The position numbers and the translations under genes were made by a program. Below, in pieces: positions 24,341 to 33,824 of a DNA stretch of 52,244 nucleotides. The notes beneath the pieces are model-generated. The model worked only from the letters and a program-made list of their open reading frames with translations. It was not told where the DNA came from and did not search any database. The DNA comes from a candidate division WOR-3 bacterium (GTDB lineage Bacteria > SDB-A), in NCBI GenBank assembly GCA_016934535.1, contig JAFGSQ010000054.1, positions 1 through 52,244 on the forward strand. Direction: 5' to 3'. Each line of letters starts with the position of its first letter. Position 1 is the stretch's first letter.

Positions 24341-27298
24341 TCACTCCAAAGGCGTTCCGACCACGAGAGGCCGGTTAATTGAAGTTTCTGTACCGTCCGG
24401 GGATTTGAAGCTGTAATTTATAATATAGACTCCTATACCCGCGGAAATTCCGTACTCAGTGATGCCGTCCCAGATTATCAGCTGAGGACCGCTGGAGGCG
24501 TTTTCAAGAAGCGTTTTTACAAGTCTTCCCTCCATGTCGAATATTCTCAGCGCAATTCTTGATCCTAAAGGAGAATTTAAAAACAAATTGAGATTTTCTC
24601 CTATAGAAAAAGAGACGGGATTCGGATAGACAGTGATGTTCTGTGATTCTGAAACCGGTCCGAAATCGACAGGTTGAAGATCCGTCTGGAATCTCGGCAA
24701 AAGCTGATATCCCGTGGCCGGAGGTTCATCGTATGTGTACTGGCCTACGACGCCGTATATGCTTAACAATTGACCGGGTTTTATGAATGAAAGGTCAAGC
24801 GCCGCGGCGTCGTTCACTCTGACGGTTAGCAGTGTCCTTCCATTCCTGACGGTGAAATCACTGCCTGTGCCGCTTTGCTGTGGGTAAGTCGTAATGACCG
24901 AATTGGATACTTTTACGAGTCTTCCTTCGACGATTTCGTGCAATCCCTCGTTTTCTTTGAGCGCTAAAGTGTCAGGTAAAGGTCTTTCCAGTCCCACTAA
25001 TTCTACTGAATCCGGAGCCGAATAGACAAGTTCAGTCACTCCGTTGTATTCAGTGATCACACCCCTCGCCACGACTTCGGCACCGAGAACAAAAGAAGTG
25101 TTGCCTTTGTCCTGTGAAGAAAAAACGTTTATACCGCCTGTCGAATCCTGTATCCAGAAAGAAGTTTTGGTGGTTGATCCGTTGAAAATTGCGGAGGGAC
25201 CTGTGACTACTCCCGAAACAGCGACGTAACGGCCCTGCATCGAGGAATTGTATCCTCCGGAATCCGGAGATTGTGCAAGAGCTATCGGCAGGACTGCCCA
25301 GATTTCCGGAGAGAGGTATGTTTCCTGAAGGAATTGTGCCTGTTCAACCGATGTTTTTGTTTTCAATGTAAATTTTCCGAAAGAATCCGGAGCCGTGACG
25401 TTTCTGAAAACTATTTCGCATGAACTGTCCGGCGGCAGGTGGAGGTTCCCGACGAACACAACATACCTTCTCGACGAGCCGTTTCCAGCGACGGAGTCGA
25501 CAACGGCAGGCTGACTTATGAGGACATCGGAGGTGTTCCCGCTCCAATGCCATGATGTGTCGGTAAATTCGAAAGACGCGCAGTTCAACGAGTCAATCTC
25601 GGACGTAAGTATTACGGTTATCTCACCGATCGATGAAACAGGGACGGAAGAGAGAAATGAATTAGCAAAACCGCTTCCGTCTCCGCCTTTGCGTATATCG
25701 TAAATGCCTCTCGGCATTAATTGATAACCCGTCGTGAACGGGGATGAAGGGCAGTACTGGGATATCACACCCGTAATTGAAAAACCGTCCGGCGGCAAAG
25801 GTTTTCCCGCGATATCACCGGTCTCTATCCTCAGTTCGAAACTTCCGGTTGGATCCTGTATAGTCATGTTCTGGCCTGTTTGCGGAAACACGGGTGCAGT
25901 TCTCAAAAGATTGTCGATTCTCACGAGTTTTCCTTCAAAATTTTCCACTCCTCCCGAACCTTCAAGAGAGAGGGTCGAACAGGTTGCTGTGACCGGATCA
26001 CGCGGCGTGCAGGTAAAAGGTCCCGACAATACAGTGGACGGCGACAGTTCAGTCAAGCCGTTCCATTGTGTCATTGTTCCCTGAAAAACCGCGCTGTCAC
26101 CTATGGAAAGACCGCCCCCGGGATTGTAAACGCAGACGCCCGCCGTGTTGTCCCAGAGGAAATACTGACCTCCTAATTCTCCGGCAACGGTCATTATTCC
26201 GGTTATTTTGACGGTTTCTCCGAGAAGGAGCGGAACGCCCTGAGAATTATTCTGTCTTAAAAGAGATATCGGCACCGTTCCGTCTAATCTGCTGACAAGG
26301 ATTTCCGGAAAATCCGAAACAGGGGATAGGGAAGTGTCCGATTGGGTTCCCGTGTACACGGCGAGTGTTTCTACTCCCGAAAGCCGAGGGGTCAAGTCGG
26401 CAAGGTTTAGATGCCCACCCGCGAGAGAAGTGATCCCTGCGTTTTCAATGTATAATGTGTCACCGGTTATTGTCAAAGTGGCGTTGAGAAATCCTGCTCC
26501 CGACAGGGTGTACGAACCCGGAAACTCGAAATTTTCCGGGATCAAGAGGATAATGCGGTTGATCTCGCCGAAATCGACAGAAAAAGATACGACAACATTT
26601 TCCGGAACTCCTTCAGTCAGCTGATTTGGATTAACGGTGACTCTTCCAATTCCGGAAAAAGAACCGTATATATCGAAGTCGCCGCGCGGTTCGAGTTTAA
26701 AATCGTCGTATGAATAATTAAGTATTCCGACCAATGCGGCGAGAGTGTCACCCAGAGAGGGCATCGTGTAAGAAGCTTCGTCATTGACTCTGCATGGACC
26801 GGAACCGTCGTTTATTTCCCATTCGCCGTAGCCTAGATTGACGTCAGTAACCACCGGATTCATGATTCCGACCAGCACTCCTTCGTACATTTCGGCCGTA
26901 TCCGGATTACTCGTCGCCAGAGCGCTCGTTGTCACTAAAGTTGGCGCTGGAATGTCACAATCCGTCGATAGTACTGTCAGCGAGCTGAGATATCCAATCT
27001 CTGTCTTGCCGTAGTATTCTGAGACAGTGCCGGTAACTTTTATCGAGTCTCCCGTTCTCACAGTATAGTAGCTCGTGTAAATCAAAATTCCGCTGTAAGG
27101 ACCGACTGAATCCTGAATGTATATCGGATCGTTTGTAAAAGTGCCGTTTTGGACCGTCACTACACCTGAAGTAGTCACCACAGTTCCTATGTACTGCCCC
27201 GTAGTGTCAGATTGTATGTCTCTGATCCTCACATCAGCCGTTAAAGTGAAAACCGGCAAAATGAGAAAAATTAAAAAAAGACGGCGTTTATCAGCCAT
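24341..27298 (-). CDS. Large secreted OB-like repeat protein with C-terminal sorting-type domain
   Basis: 985 residues, signal peptide (1-21), strong AAGGAGG before the ATG. At least three modules repeat a pair of signatures: a W/Y-I-Q-D-S-x-G-like strand (IYIQDSVG, FLWDNTAG, FWIQDSTG) and V-x-G-x-x-x-E-Y-N-G-x-T-E-L (TVSEYYGKTEI, TMTQWNGLTEL, VITEYNGVTEL), many followed by PRGDFDI/PRGIYDI. This is the pattern of DUF5689/YhcR-type OB-fold domains, often attached to secreted nucleases, although no nuclease domain is seen. Residues about 890-985 (FDMEGRLVK, then GVYIINY) match a FlgD/T9SS-type C-terminal domain. The neighbouring PorV-like gene fits surface export. Confidence 0.75.
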   Translation of the reverse strand: MADKRRLFLIFLILPVFTLTADVRIRDIQSDTTGQYIGTVVTTSGVVTVQNGTFTNDPIYIQDSVGPYSGILIYTSYYTVRTGDSIKVTGTVSEYYGKTEIGYLSSLTVLSTDCDIPAPTLVTTSALATSNPDTAEMYEGVLVGIMNPVVTDVNLGYGEWEINDGSGPCRVNDEASYTMPSLGDTLAALVGILNYSYDDFKLEPRGDFDIYGSFSGIGRVTVNPNQLTEGVPENVVVSFSVDFGEINRIILLIPENFEFPGSYTLSGAGFLNATLTITGDTLYIENAGITSLAGGHLNLADLTPRLSGVETLAVYTGTQSDTSLSPVSDFPEILVSRLDGTVPISLLRQNNSQGVPLLLGETVKITGIMTVAGELGGQYFLWDNTAGVCVYNPGGGLSIGDSAVFQGTMTQWNGLTELSPSTVLSGPFTCTPRDPVTATCSTLSLEGSGGVENFEGKLVRIDNLLRTAPVFPQTGQNMTIQDPTGSFELRIETGDIAGKPLPPDGFSITGVISQYCPSSPFTTGYQLMPRGIYDIRKGGDGSGFANSFLSSVPVSSIGEITVILTSEIDSLNCASFEFTDTSWHWSGNTSDVLISQPAVVDSVAGNGSSRRYVVFVGNLHLPPDSSCEIVFRNVTAPDSFGKFTLKTKTSVEQAQFLQETYLSPEIWAVLPIALAQSPDSGGYNSSMQGRYVAVSGVVTGPSAIFNGSTTKTSFWIQDSTGGINVFSSQDKGNTSFVLGAEVVARGVITEYNGVTELVYSAPDSVELVGLERPLPDTLALKENEGLHEIVEGRLVKVSNSVITTYPQQSGTGSDFTVRNGRTLLTVRVNDAAALDLSFIKPGQLLSIYGVVGQYTYDEPPATGYQLLPRFQTDLQPVDFGPVSESQNITVYPNPVSFSIGENLNLFLNSPLGSRIALRIFDMEGRLVKTLLENASSGPQLIIWDGITEYGISAGIGVYIINYSFKSPDGTETSINRPLVVGTPLE

Positions 27299-27319
27299 TC
27301 CGGGCCTCCTTTAAGATTT

Positions 27320-27910
27320 TCACTTTATTTCACGGACGTTTTTTTCGATTTTTTCAAATTTCCTGCCGCAATTCGCACAAACGCAGGTTTCTTTTTTCTC
27401 TCCGTTCAAAGTCAAAGGAAGATTCACTCCGCACTCGCAAATCCAACCTCTGATTTTTGCGGGAACCCCCATGACGAGAGCGTAATCCGGTACATCCCTG
27501 GTAATGACTGCTCCGGCCGCGACCATCGCCCATTTACCGACCGTATTGCCGCAGACAATCGTCGAATTGGCGCCGAGGGTTGCGCCTTTTTTAACGGTAG
27601 TCGGAATCCATTTTCCGCCTTTTGGATATGGGGCTCGCGGGTTTACGTCGTTTGTAAAAACCATTGAAGGGCCGGCAAAAACACCGTCCTCGAGAGTTAC
27701 CATGGCGTAAACGGAGACATTGTTCTGAAGCTTGACTCCGTCTCCAAGGACTGCTTTATCGTCTACGTAGCAGTTTTGACTGACAGAACAGTTTTTCCCT
27801 ATTTTAGCGCCGGATCTGACATGGCTGAAATGCCATATTTTTGTGCCTTCTCCAATGTCAGCTCCGCTGTCGATCACGGCAGTTTCGTGGGCGTAATATT
27901 TATCTGACAA
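27320..27910 (-). CDS. Hexapeptide-repeat N-acetyltransferase (WbpD/WlbB-like)
   Basis: 196 residues from a TTG at 27910. A frame open to 27940 gives ten more residues, but AAGGAG lies six bases before the TTG and the conserved region starts at YYAHETAVID. Left-handed beta-helix hexapeptide turns (IGEGTKIWHFSHV, IGKNCSVSQNCYV) run through residues about 10-160, with the family's FTNDVNPRAP and GANSTIVCG; the C-terminus carries two Cys-x2-Cys-like pairs (CECG, CANCG), a probable zinc ribbon. Members acetylate UDP-3-amino sugars for surface polysaccharide. It overlaps the epimerase gene by 11 bases, forming a nucleotide-sugar pair. Confidence 0.85.
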   Translation of the reverse strand: MSDKYYAHETAVIDSGADIGEGTKIWHFSHVRSGAKIGKNCSVSQNCYVDDKAVLGDGVKLQNNVSVYAMVTLEDGVFAGPSMVFTNDVNPRAPYPKGGKWIPTTVKKGATLGANSTIVCGNTVGKWAMVAAGAVITRDVPDYALVMGVPAKIRGWICECGVNLPLTLNGEKKETCVCANCGRKFEKIEKNVREIK

Positions 27911-28835
27911 GTCGGTCTCCTTTTGACTGAAAAAATTCAATTGTTTTTTTCAATCCTTCGCCGAGAGTGGTTTCAGGTTTCCATCCGAGTTCAGATTGAG
28001 CTTTCGCATAACTGGCTACGCTTCTTCGCAGTTCTCCGGGTCTGGTGTCTTTCAAGAGAGGTTCCGGGACGCCACTGAAGTGTTTTTTCATCTCGTTGAA
28101 AAGCTCCAGAACGGAAGTGGCGACGCCGGTAGAAATGTTGTATATCTCTCCGGAGGAACCTGAATCAACGGCTTTGACAACCGCTCTGACGACGTCTCCG
28201 ACGAAAACGTAATCTCTCTCCAGTTTGCCGTGACCATACAGGATTGATTGTTTTTTAGCTTTCAACTGTTTGGCAAAAATCGCCACCACTCCGGCCTCTC
28301 CGTGAGGATCCTGCCTGGGTCCGTACACATTGGTGAATCTGAGGATCGTGTAATTCAATCCGAAATTGTGCAGATATGATCTGAGATAATGTTCACCGGC
28401 CAGCTTGCTCACTCCGTAGGGAGAAACAGGAACGGGGAAAGTCTTTTCGTCTGCCGGAGACGCGGTGTCTCCGTACATGACACCGGCCGAAGAAACGAAA
28501 ACAATTTTGCCTACTCCGTTTCTGGCGGCCGAATCGAGAATATTCAAAAGTCCTTGAACGTTGACCTTGAGATCGAAAAGCGGATCCGAGACCGATTTAC
28601 GTACGTCAATCTGGGCGGCAAAATGAATGATCCTGTCGTATTTGTTTTCAGCGAAAAGCGTACCGAAATCGAACTCTGTAATATCTTCTTTTATAAAAAA
28701 GGCTTCGCGGGGAATGTTTTCGTTTTTTCCTGAAGAAAGATTATCCATAACTGTTACGTCGTGTCCCGAGTTTATCAATGCGTCGCAGGAATGCGAGCCT
28801 ATAAAACCGGCTCCGCCGGTGACCAATATTTTCAT
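27900..28835 (-). CDS. NAD-dependent nucleotide-sugar epimerase/dehydratase (GalE/WbpP-like)
   Basis: 311 residues, extended SDR fold: NAD-binding GGAGFIGSH at about 7-15, HFAAQIDV near 71-78, catalytic SSAG near 115 and Tyr-x3-Lys in YGVSKLAGEHY near 140. The sequence LRFTNVYGPRQDP is typical of UDP-hexose or UDP-HexNAc 4-epimerases. Product likely feeds the adjacent acetyltransferase and a glycan. First gene of the nine-gene minus-strand operon, with ATG preceded by AAAAGGAG. Confidence 0.9.
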   Translation of the reverse strand: MKILVTGGAGFIGSHSCDALINSGHDVTVMDNLSSGKNENIPREAFFIKEDITEFDFGTLFAENKYDRIIHFAAQIDVRKSVSDPLFDLKVNVQGLLNILDSAARNGVGKIVFVSSAGVMYGDTASPADEKTFPVPVSPYGVSKLAGEHYLRSYLHNFGLNYTILRFTNVYGPRQDPHGEAGVVAIFAKQLKAKKQSILYGHGKLERDYVFVGDVVRAVVKAVDSGSSGEIYNISTGVATSVLELFNEMKKHFSGVPEPLLKDTRPGELRRSVASYAKAQSELGWKPETTLGEGLKKTIEFFQSKGDRLVR

Positions 28836-28864
28836 TTGCTCTCCTTTTATAGCGGTAAAGCTTC

Positions 28865-28893
28865 AAGTTAAATTATCGTCACCTTCCTGTCAA
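28865..28893 (-). promoter_or_regulatory. Candidate promoter of the nine-gene operon (28.8-17.5 kb)
   Basis: Minus strand consensus -35 TTGACA (28888-28893), 17-base spacer, weak -10 TAACTT (28865-28870), 30 bases before the epimerase ATG. It lies back to back with a + strand TTGACA ten bases away. Confidence 0.45.
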
Positions 28894-28903
28894 GTTTATA
28901 TGC

Positions 28904-28932
28904 TTGACAATGTTTTTGTAATGTCTGAAAAT
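28904..28932 (+). promoter_or_regulatory. Candidate promoter of the DUF1232-kinase operon
   Basis: Consensus -35 TTGACA (28904-28909), 17-base spacer, -10 GAAAAT (28927-28932; four of six), 22 bases before the ATG at 28955. Confidence 0.5.
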
Positions 28933-28954
28933 TTATTAAAAATTCGGGGGTGCT

Positions 28955-29347
28955 ATGGAAAATCCTAAATTCCAGATAACAGAAGACTTTCTGAAAGAAA
29001 ATTCAAAAAAAATCAGCGATGAAGACCTTAAGAGGGTCGTCGAGAAAGCCGACGAAATTGAAACAAGGGTAAAAAAAAGCAACATCCTTTCACGTTTTTA
29101 CGACGACATAAAAATGTCTCTATCGATGATTAAAGACTACACGGCGGGTAAATACAAAAAGATTCCGTATTGGGCGCTCTCTTCAATTGCTTTTACGGTT
29201 TTATACATAATAAATCCTGCGGACCTTTTTGCCGATCCTCTGCCGGTTTTAGGTCAGATAGACGACGCCGCACTGATAGGAATATGCCTTTACATGATAG
29301 AAAAGGATTTAAGAAAATACAGGGACTGGAAAACCGGTCTTAAATGA
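28955..29347 (+). CDS. DUF1232 (YkvA-like) membrane protein
   Basis: 130 residues. The DUF1232 core is near residues 60-110: YKKIPYWALSSIAFTVLYIINPADLFAD, then PVLGQIDDAALIG. It has two hydrophobic segments and a charged helical N-terminus. Function of the family is unknown. It overlaps the next gene by four bases (ATGA), so it is translated together with a giant kinase-GGDEF protein and may act as its membrane partner (inference). Confidence 0.85.
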   Translation: MENPKFQITEDFLKENSKKISDEDLKRVVEKADEIETRVKKSNILSRFYDDIKMSLSMIKDYTAGKYKKIPYWALSSIAFTVLYIINPADLFADPLPVLGQIDDAALIGICLYMIEKDLRKYRDWKTGLK

Positions 29348-32300
29348 AGTTTATCAACCGCAGGTACAGAATAGACGGCGAGATAGGCCAGGGAGCCTAC
29401 GGTGTTATTTACAAAGTGACCGATCTTTGGGCGGGTAGAAAAAACCCGAAAATCCTGAAGATTTTCAACACGGACAAACTCGGGAATCAGGATCTAGAGG
29501 GTTTCAAAAACGAATATTTTTACACAAAGAACATCGACATACCCTGCGCTGTAAAAACCTATTCCTTCGAAAAGATTTACAACATCGACGGATTTTCATT
29601 TTACGGAAATTATTATTTCTACACAATGAATTTCGTGAGAGGCGAAAAAATTTCAACTTTTTCCGCATCGTCTAAAAAAGACAGAAAAATACTCGCCGAA
29701 AAAATCCTGTTCTCTTTAAAATGGCTTCACGCAAACGGATACGGTCACGGCGACCTGCATCCTGACAACATCCTGCTGGACGAAAACGATCAAATTGTAT
29801 TTCTCGACTTCATACAGCCGAAAAACATAGAACTTAACAAAGAAAACCTGACCGATTTCGTTATGGAAATAACAGGGATCAAACTTGATCCTGATAAAGA
29901 AAGTTTTCGACACGTAACTCCCAAAAGCGTCTTTGAAATCCTCAAAAAGAATTACAAACTCAACATGGGAACTCTTCGGTATGTCAGAAAAACGTTTGAC
30001 ACGGCTTTTAATCGTTCTGAAAAAGACAAAGGCAGATGTTTCAGAATAAATGCAGTCAATTATAAGAAATCTTATTACGATATTGTAAAGGATTATTTTA
30101 AATCATACGCTGAAATTCACGATTTTTTCTTCATTGATCTCGATCTTTCAAAAGATCCCTTGGCTTATTTCAGCGAATTCAGAGAACAGATGATTAAATC
30201 CCTTGATTTGAGGGGTATAAAATCCAGTGAAATAACAAAAGACGAAGCCATACTAAACGGCGAATCCAAAGCGCTGGAGCACATATTGTCGTCCGTCGTA
30301 AAACTTTCCTATTACGGTAAAGTCGCCATGAGCATAGAAGGGGATGATTGCGATCAGAAAATTACAAATGCCGTCGACAGGATTATGAGAGGTTTCAACG
30401 GAGAAAACCTGTTGATGTTTACCTGTGTTCCAACAAAATCCGATCAGGAAAGTCACTCGTATGATGTTTTTGATCCGCCTGATAAAGACGAATACGCGGA
30501 CGAAATTTCCGGCAAAATCAAAGACCTTTTCTACAACATTGACACCGGCAATCTGACGGACTATATGAGAAAAAACGGGAACTATGACCTTTGCGGTGTC
30601 CTTGAAAGAGTCCTGAAATCACCTGGCGGAATGGACAGAAACGGGAAACTCCTGATTCTTGGCAACAGAATAAGAAAGCACCTGAATGACGAATACAACG
30701 GAAAATTTCTCTCTGTAAAAAAACAGAAAGAATATGAAGAATTTTTCGCTTTTTTTGACCTTCTTATCAAGCCGGCAAATATTTCATTGTTAAAAATGTT
30801 TTTATCGGAAAGCTCTGAAAAAAACACGGAGAGGGTGATAGGGGAGCTATTAAATTCAGGTATCGTATCAAGAAACAGCCCAAACTCTCTGAATTATTTC
30901 GATGAAAATACAGAAAACAGAGTCGGTTCAATCATAAGAAACTCTGAATTAAAAAAACGTGCTGCAGAACGAATAATCGAATTTCTCGAAGGGAAAGAAC
31001 TGACGGTTGAAGAAGAAAAACTTCTGCTCAGTTTATATCTTTCATCGGGTTTAATTAATAAATATGCGTCTTATCTATATCACAATTTCATCGAGCCTTT
31101 CAGGACTTCGACAAACCTGGCAAAAATCACGGGCGATTTTTTTGAAAAAATCAACATTCGATCCAAGTTAAAAGAATCGGACATTAAAGATCCCGTGTTG
31201 AAAGAGGCGGTTGAATACGCTCAGATAAAAACAGCAAATCAGGTGGATATAGTCGAAAGGAACCGAAAACTTAATAATTTTATCCTGAAAAGAAAACCTT
31301 CAAAAATAATTCTTATTTACGTTTATTTCGATTTTTTCAATCAGTTCCTAAACGCCGGCGACATGCAGAATTCGAACACTTTTTACACAAAAATACTCCA
31401 GGAAAAAGAATATTTCAATGAATTTCAAAAACTTGCTTTTCTGATATACGAAGCTAAATTTTTCATTCTTAACTCTGATTTTTTAAAAGCTCTCTATGAT
31501 TTGAGGATATTTTTCAAACAAATCGTCAATAAAAAACACCGAAAATACGCTTATTTGCATTTGAATGCTCTTGAGACCCTTTCGGATTGCTATCACAATG
31601 GCGGTCAAATGATAAAATTCGTCAACACTCTCAAGATATATATGGTCAAAGCTGAAGAGATTTCAACGGTTTCAAAAGATTTCAGCTATCTATTTTCCTC
31701 GAACACAAATTTCGCTTTTTATCACTATAAGTACGGCAATCCTCAAATAGCCAAAAAACACTTTCAAATAGCTCTCGATATCGCTAAAAAAAATGGCGAT
31801 TACAACGATTTGATTCTCGCGTGCAACAATCTGGCTGCAATAGAAAACGACACTATAATGACACTTGCGTATTTAAAAGACGCGTTAAAATATTCAAAAC
31901 TTCTGGGCGAGAACATATATATATATCTTGTTCTTTCCAACATACTTTCATTGAACATTGAACCCTTGGAAAAATACAAATTTCTTGAACAAAATTATTC
32001 CCTTGTCAAAAGATGTTACAAAGACCATGAAATTTCAGTAAAGTTCTGCCTGAACATCTTTTATTCAATCATAAGCATATTGTTGTCGCTGAATAAAAAA
32101 GATGAACTTGTTTCATTTTTCGACCATCTGAAAAAGACTGAAATTGAAAAAAATAAAATGCCCGACGCATATCTTTTTAAAAAAATCGTGGCTTTGTTTT
32201 ATGAAATTAACGTAAATGGATATAAAAACGAGTATTATAAAATGTTTTATGATATTCTGGACGAATTTAAAAATATAAATAACTATGATTTAATTCTTTA

Positions 32301-33762
32301 CATGTATATTAACGATCTATTTAATCTTATTGACGACAGACAGATCCAGTTTATTTCAAAAAAACTTATAGCATCATTCAAAGACAAGACAACTGGTGAT
32401 GAAATTAACGCCATCAGGATATTTGTAAAATTAAGATCGTCAAAAATTGATTCCAAGGCGATAATAAGATACATTGAAAGATACGTATCTGGCATATCAA
32501 ACAGGAATTACATAACATACAGATTAATTTTTTATCTGGCCAGCGCTTATAAAAAAACGGGAAATGTTGAGTATAAAAACCTTTTATCTTACACAGCAAG
32601 TGAGCTTTCATTTGAAATGTCGCAATATTCAAATAAACGTTTTTTTAAAAAGACTCACTACGGCAAAGCGCTTGAAATTTTCAGGAAGGATTTTCCTTCT
32701 GAGTATAAACTTCTTATAGAAAAAAGAAAAAAAATTCATTTTACAAAGACAGACATGAACGAAGTCAACAGCCAACTTCATTTGAATTACTTTTCAGAAA
32801 GAGAAACTCTCTTGAAAAAAATACTTTCAACTTTGCTGGAGACAATGAATTACGACAGAGGAGCATTTTTTTCGTCTTTGCACAGCAAGTCGCCGGAATT
32901 AGTGGTTTACAGAAAGAAATATTATTATTCGGACGATGAGATGTTTTTTCTTGACAGGATTCCGCTTGAAAAAGCAGGAGAAATAAACATAAATGAAATA
33001 TATGATCCAAACCTTTCTGTTAAATCATACATTACGATACCCGTTGTAAATGAATTTTATTACAAACGATTCATGCATCACTTCGTTGCAAAAACAAAAA
33101 AATCCAAGTCATCTCTTGGGAGATCAGCTCTGTATGAAAGAGAATTACTGAACGGAGTCTTGTATTTAGACAAGAAAAACGATCTTAGAACTGATTACGA
33201 CATGGAATATCTCGGATTACTGTCTTTTACGATATCTCAATACTGGAATTACAGCACTGCAGAAAAGCTGTTTATGAGAGACGGACTGACAAAACTGTAT
33301 CTGAGAAACGTATTTTTAAACAAATTGAGAGAAATGATACACGGAGAAAAGGATTCAGTAGATAAACTGACCCTTATTATGGTGGATATTGACAATTTCA
33401 AGAACGTCAATGATTTACTCGGACATGCCAGGGGTGATTATGTTTTGAAAAAACTCGCCGAAATAATGAAAAAGAAAATTAGATCTTCCGATATTCTTGG
33501 AAGATATGGCGGAGAAGAGTTTCTGATTGCTTTGCCAAATACAGATATTTACAACGGTAAAATTGTAGCCGATAAAGTACGAGAAGCGGTCGAAAGGTCA
33601 AAAATCCTCGGAGATGTCATGAATTTGACTGTCAGCTGTGGAGTAGCTGAGTATCCAAAAGATTCTAACTGGATAGAAGAATTGATTGAGAAAACTGACA
33701 AATATCTTATAAAAGCAAAACTATTAGGAAAAAACAGCGTAATATCGTCACTTGATGAGTAA
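29344..33762 (+). CDS. Ser/Thr protein kinase-TPR-GGDEF multidomain signalling protein
   Basis: 1472 residues. N-terminal kinase (about 8-170): glycine loop GQGAYG 15-20, ATP Lys39 (KILKIF), Glu57 in the C-helix, catalytic loop HGDLHPDN 135-142 (Asp137, Asn142) and metal Asp155 in LDFI instead of DFG. Residues about 245-400 look like a decayed ATPase with no P-loop. The long helical middle (about 560-1130) contains TPR-like helices (for example YGNPQIAKKHFQIALDIA). A GAF-like part precedes a C-terminal GGDEF domain with GGEEF 1389-1393 and an inhibitory-site RSSD five residues upstream (1380-1383). This predicts c-di-GMP synthesis under product inhibition. No TM; the gene is visibly AT-rich, more so in its second half. 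Confidence 0.88.
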   Translation: MKFINRRYRIDGEIGQGAYGVIYKVTDLWAGRKNPKILKIFNTDKLGNQDLEGFKNEYFYTKNIDIPCAVKTYSFEKIYNIDGFSFYGNYYFYTMNFVRGEKISTFSASSKKDRKILAEKILFSLKWLHANGYGHGDLHPDNILLDENDQIVFLDFIQPKNIELNKENLTDFVMEITGIKLDPDKESFRHVTPKSVFEILKKNYKLNMGTLRYVRKTFDTAFNRSEKDKGRCFRINAVNYKKSYYDIVKDYFKSYAEIHDFFFIDLDLSKDPLAYFSEFREQMIKSLDLRGIKSSEITKDEAILNGESKALEHILSSVVKLSYYGKVAMSIEGDDCDQKITNAVDRIMRGFNGENLLMFTCVPTKSDQESHSYDVFDPPDKDEYADEISGKIKDLFYNIDTGNLTDYMRKNGNYDLCGVLERVLKSPGGMDRNGKLLILGNRIRKHLNDEYNGKFLSVKKQKEYEEFFAFFDLLIKPANISLLKMFLSESSEKNTERVIGELLNSGIVSRNSPNSLNYFDENTENRVGSIIRNSELKKRAAERIIEFLEGKELTVEEEKLLLSLYLSSGLINKYASYLYHNFIEPFRTSTNLAKITGDFFEKINIRSKLKESDIKDPVLKEAVEYAQIKTANQVDIVERNRKLNNFILKRKPSKIILIYVYFDFFNQFLNAGDMQNSNTFYTKILQEKEYFNEFQKLAFLIYEAKFFILNSDFLKALYDLRIFFKQIVNKKHRKYAYLHLNALETLSDCYHNGGQMIKFVNTLKIYMVKAEEISTVSKDFSYLFSSNTNFAFYHYKYGNPQIAKKHFQIALDIAKKNGDYNDLILACNNLAAIENDTIMTLAYLKDALKYSKLLGENIYIYLVLSNILSLNIEPLEKYKFLEQNYSLVKRCYKDHEISVKFCLNIFYSIISILLSLNKKDELVSFFDHLKKTEIEKNKMPDAYLFKKIVALFYEINVNGYKNEYYKMFYDILDEFKNINNYDLILYMYINDLFNLIDDRQIQFISKKLIASFKDKTTGDEINAIRIFVKLRSSKIDSKAIIRYIERYVSGISNRNYITYRLIFYLASAYKKTGNVEYKNLLSYTASELSFEMSQYSNKRFFKKTHYGKALEIFRKDFPSEYKLLIEKRKKIHFTKTDMNEVNSQLHLNYFSERETLLKKILSTLLETMNYDRGAFFSSLHSKSPELVVYRKKYYYSDDEMFFLDRIPLEKAGEININEIYDPNLSVKSYITIPVVNEFYYKRFMHHFVAKTKKSKSSLGRSALYERELLNGVLYLDKKNDLRTDYDMEYLGLLSFTISQYWNYSTAEKLFMRDGLTKLYLRNVFLNKLREMIHGEKDSVDKLTLIMVDIDNFKNVNDLLGHARGDYVLKKLAEIMKKKIRSSDILGRYGGEEFLIALPNTDIYNGKIVADKVREAVERSKILGDVMNLTVSCGVAEYPKDSNWIEELIEKTDKYLIKAKLLGKNSVISSLDE

Positions 33763-33824
33763 ATCCAATGGTTTGATAGATGTATAAAAGAAATGTTGTA
33801 GCGAAAAATAAAGCGCCGATAATA

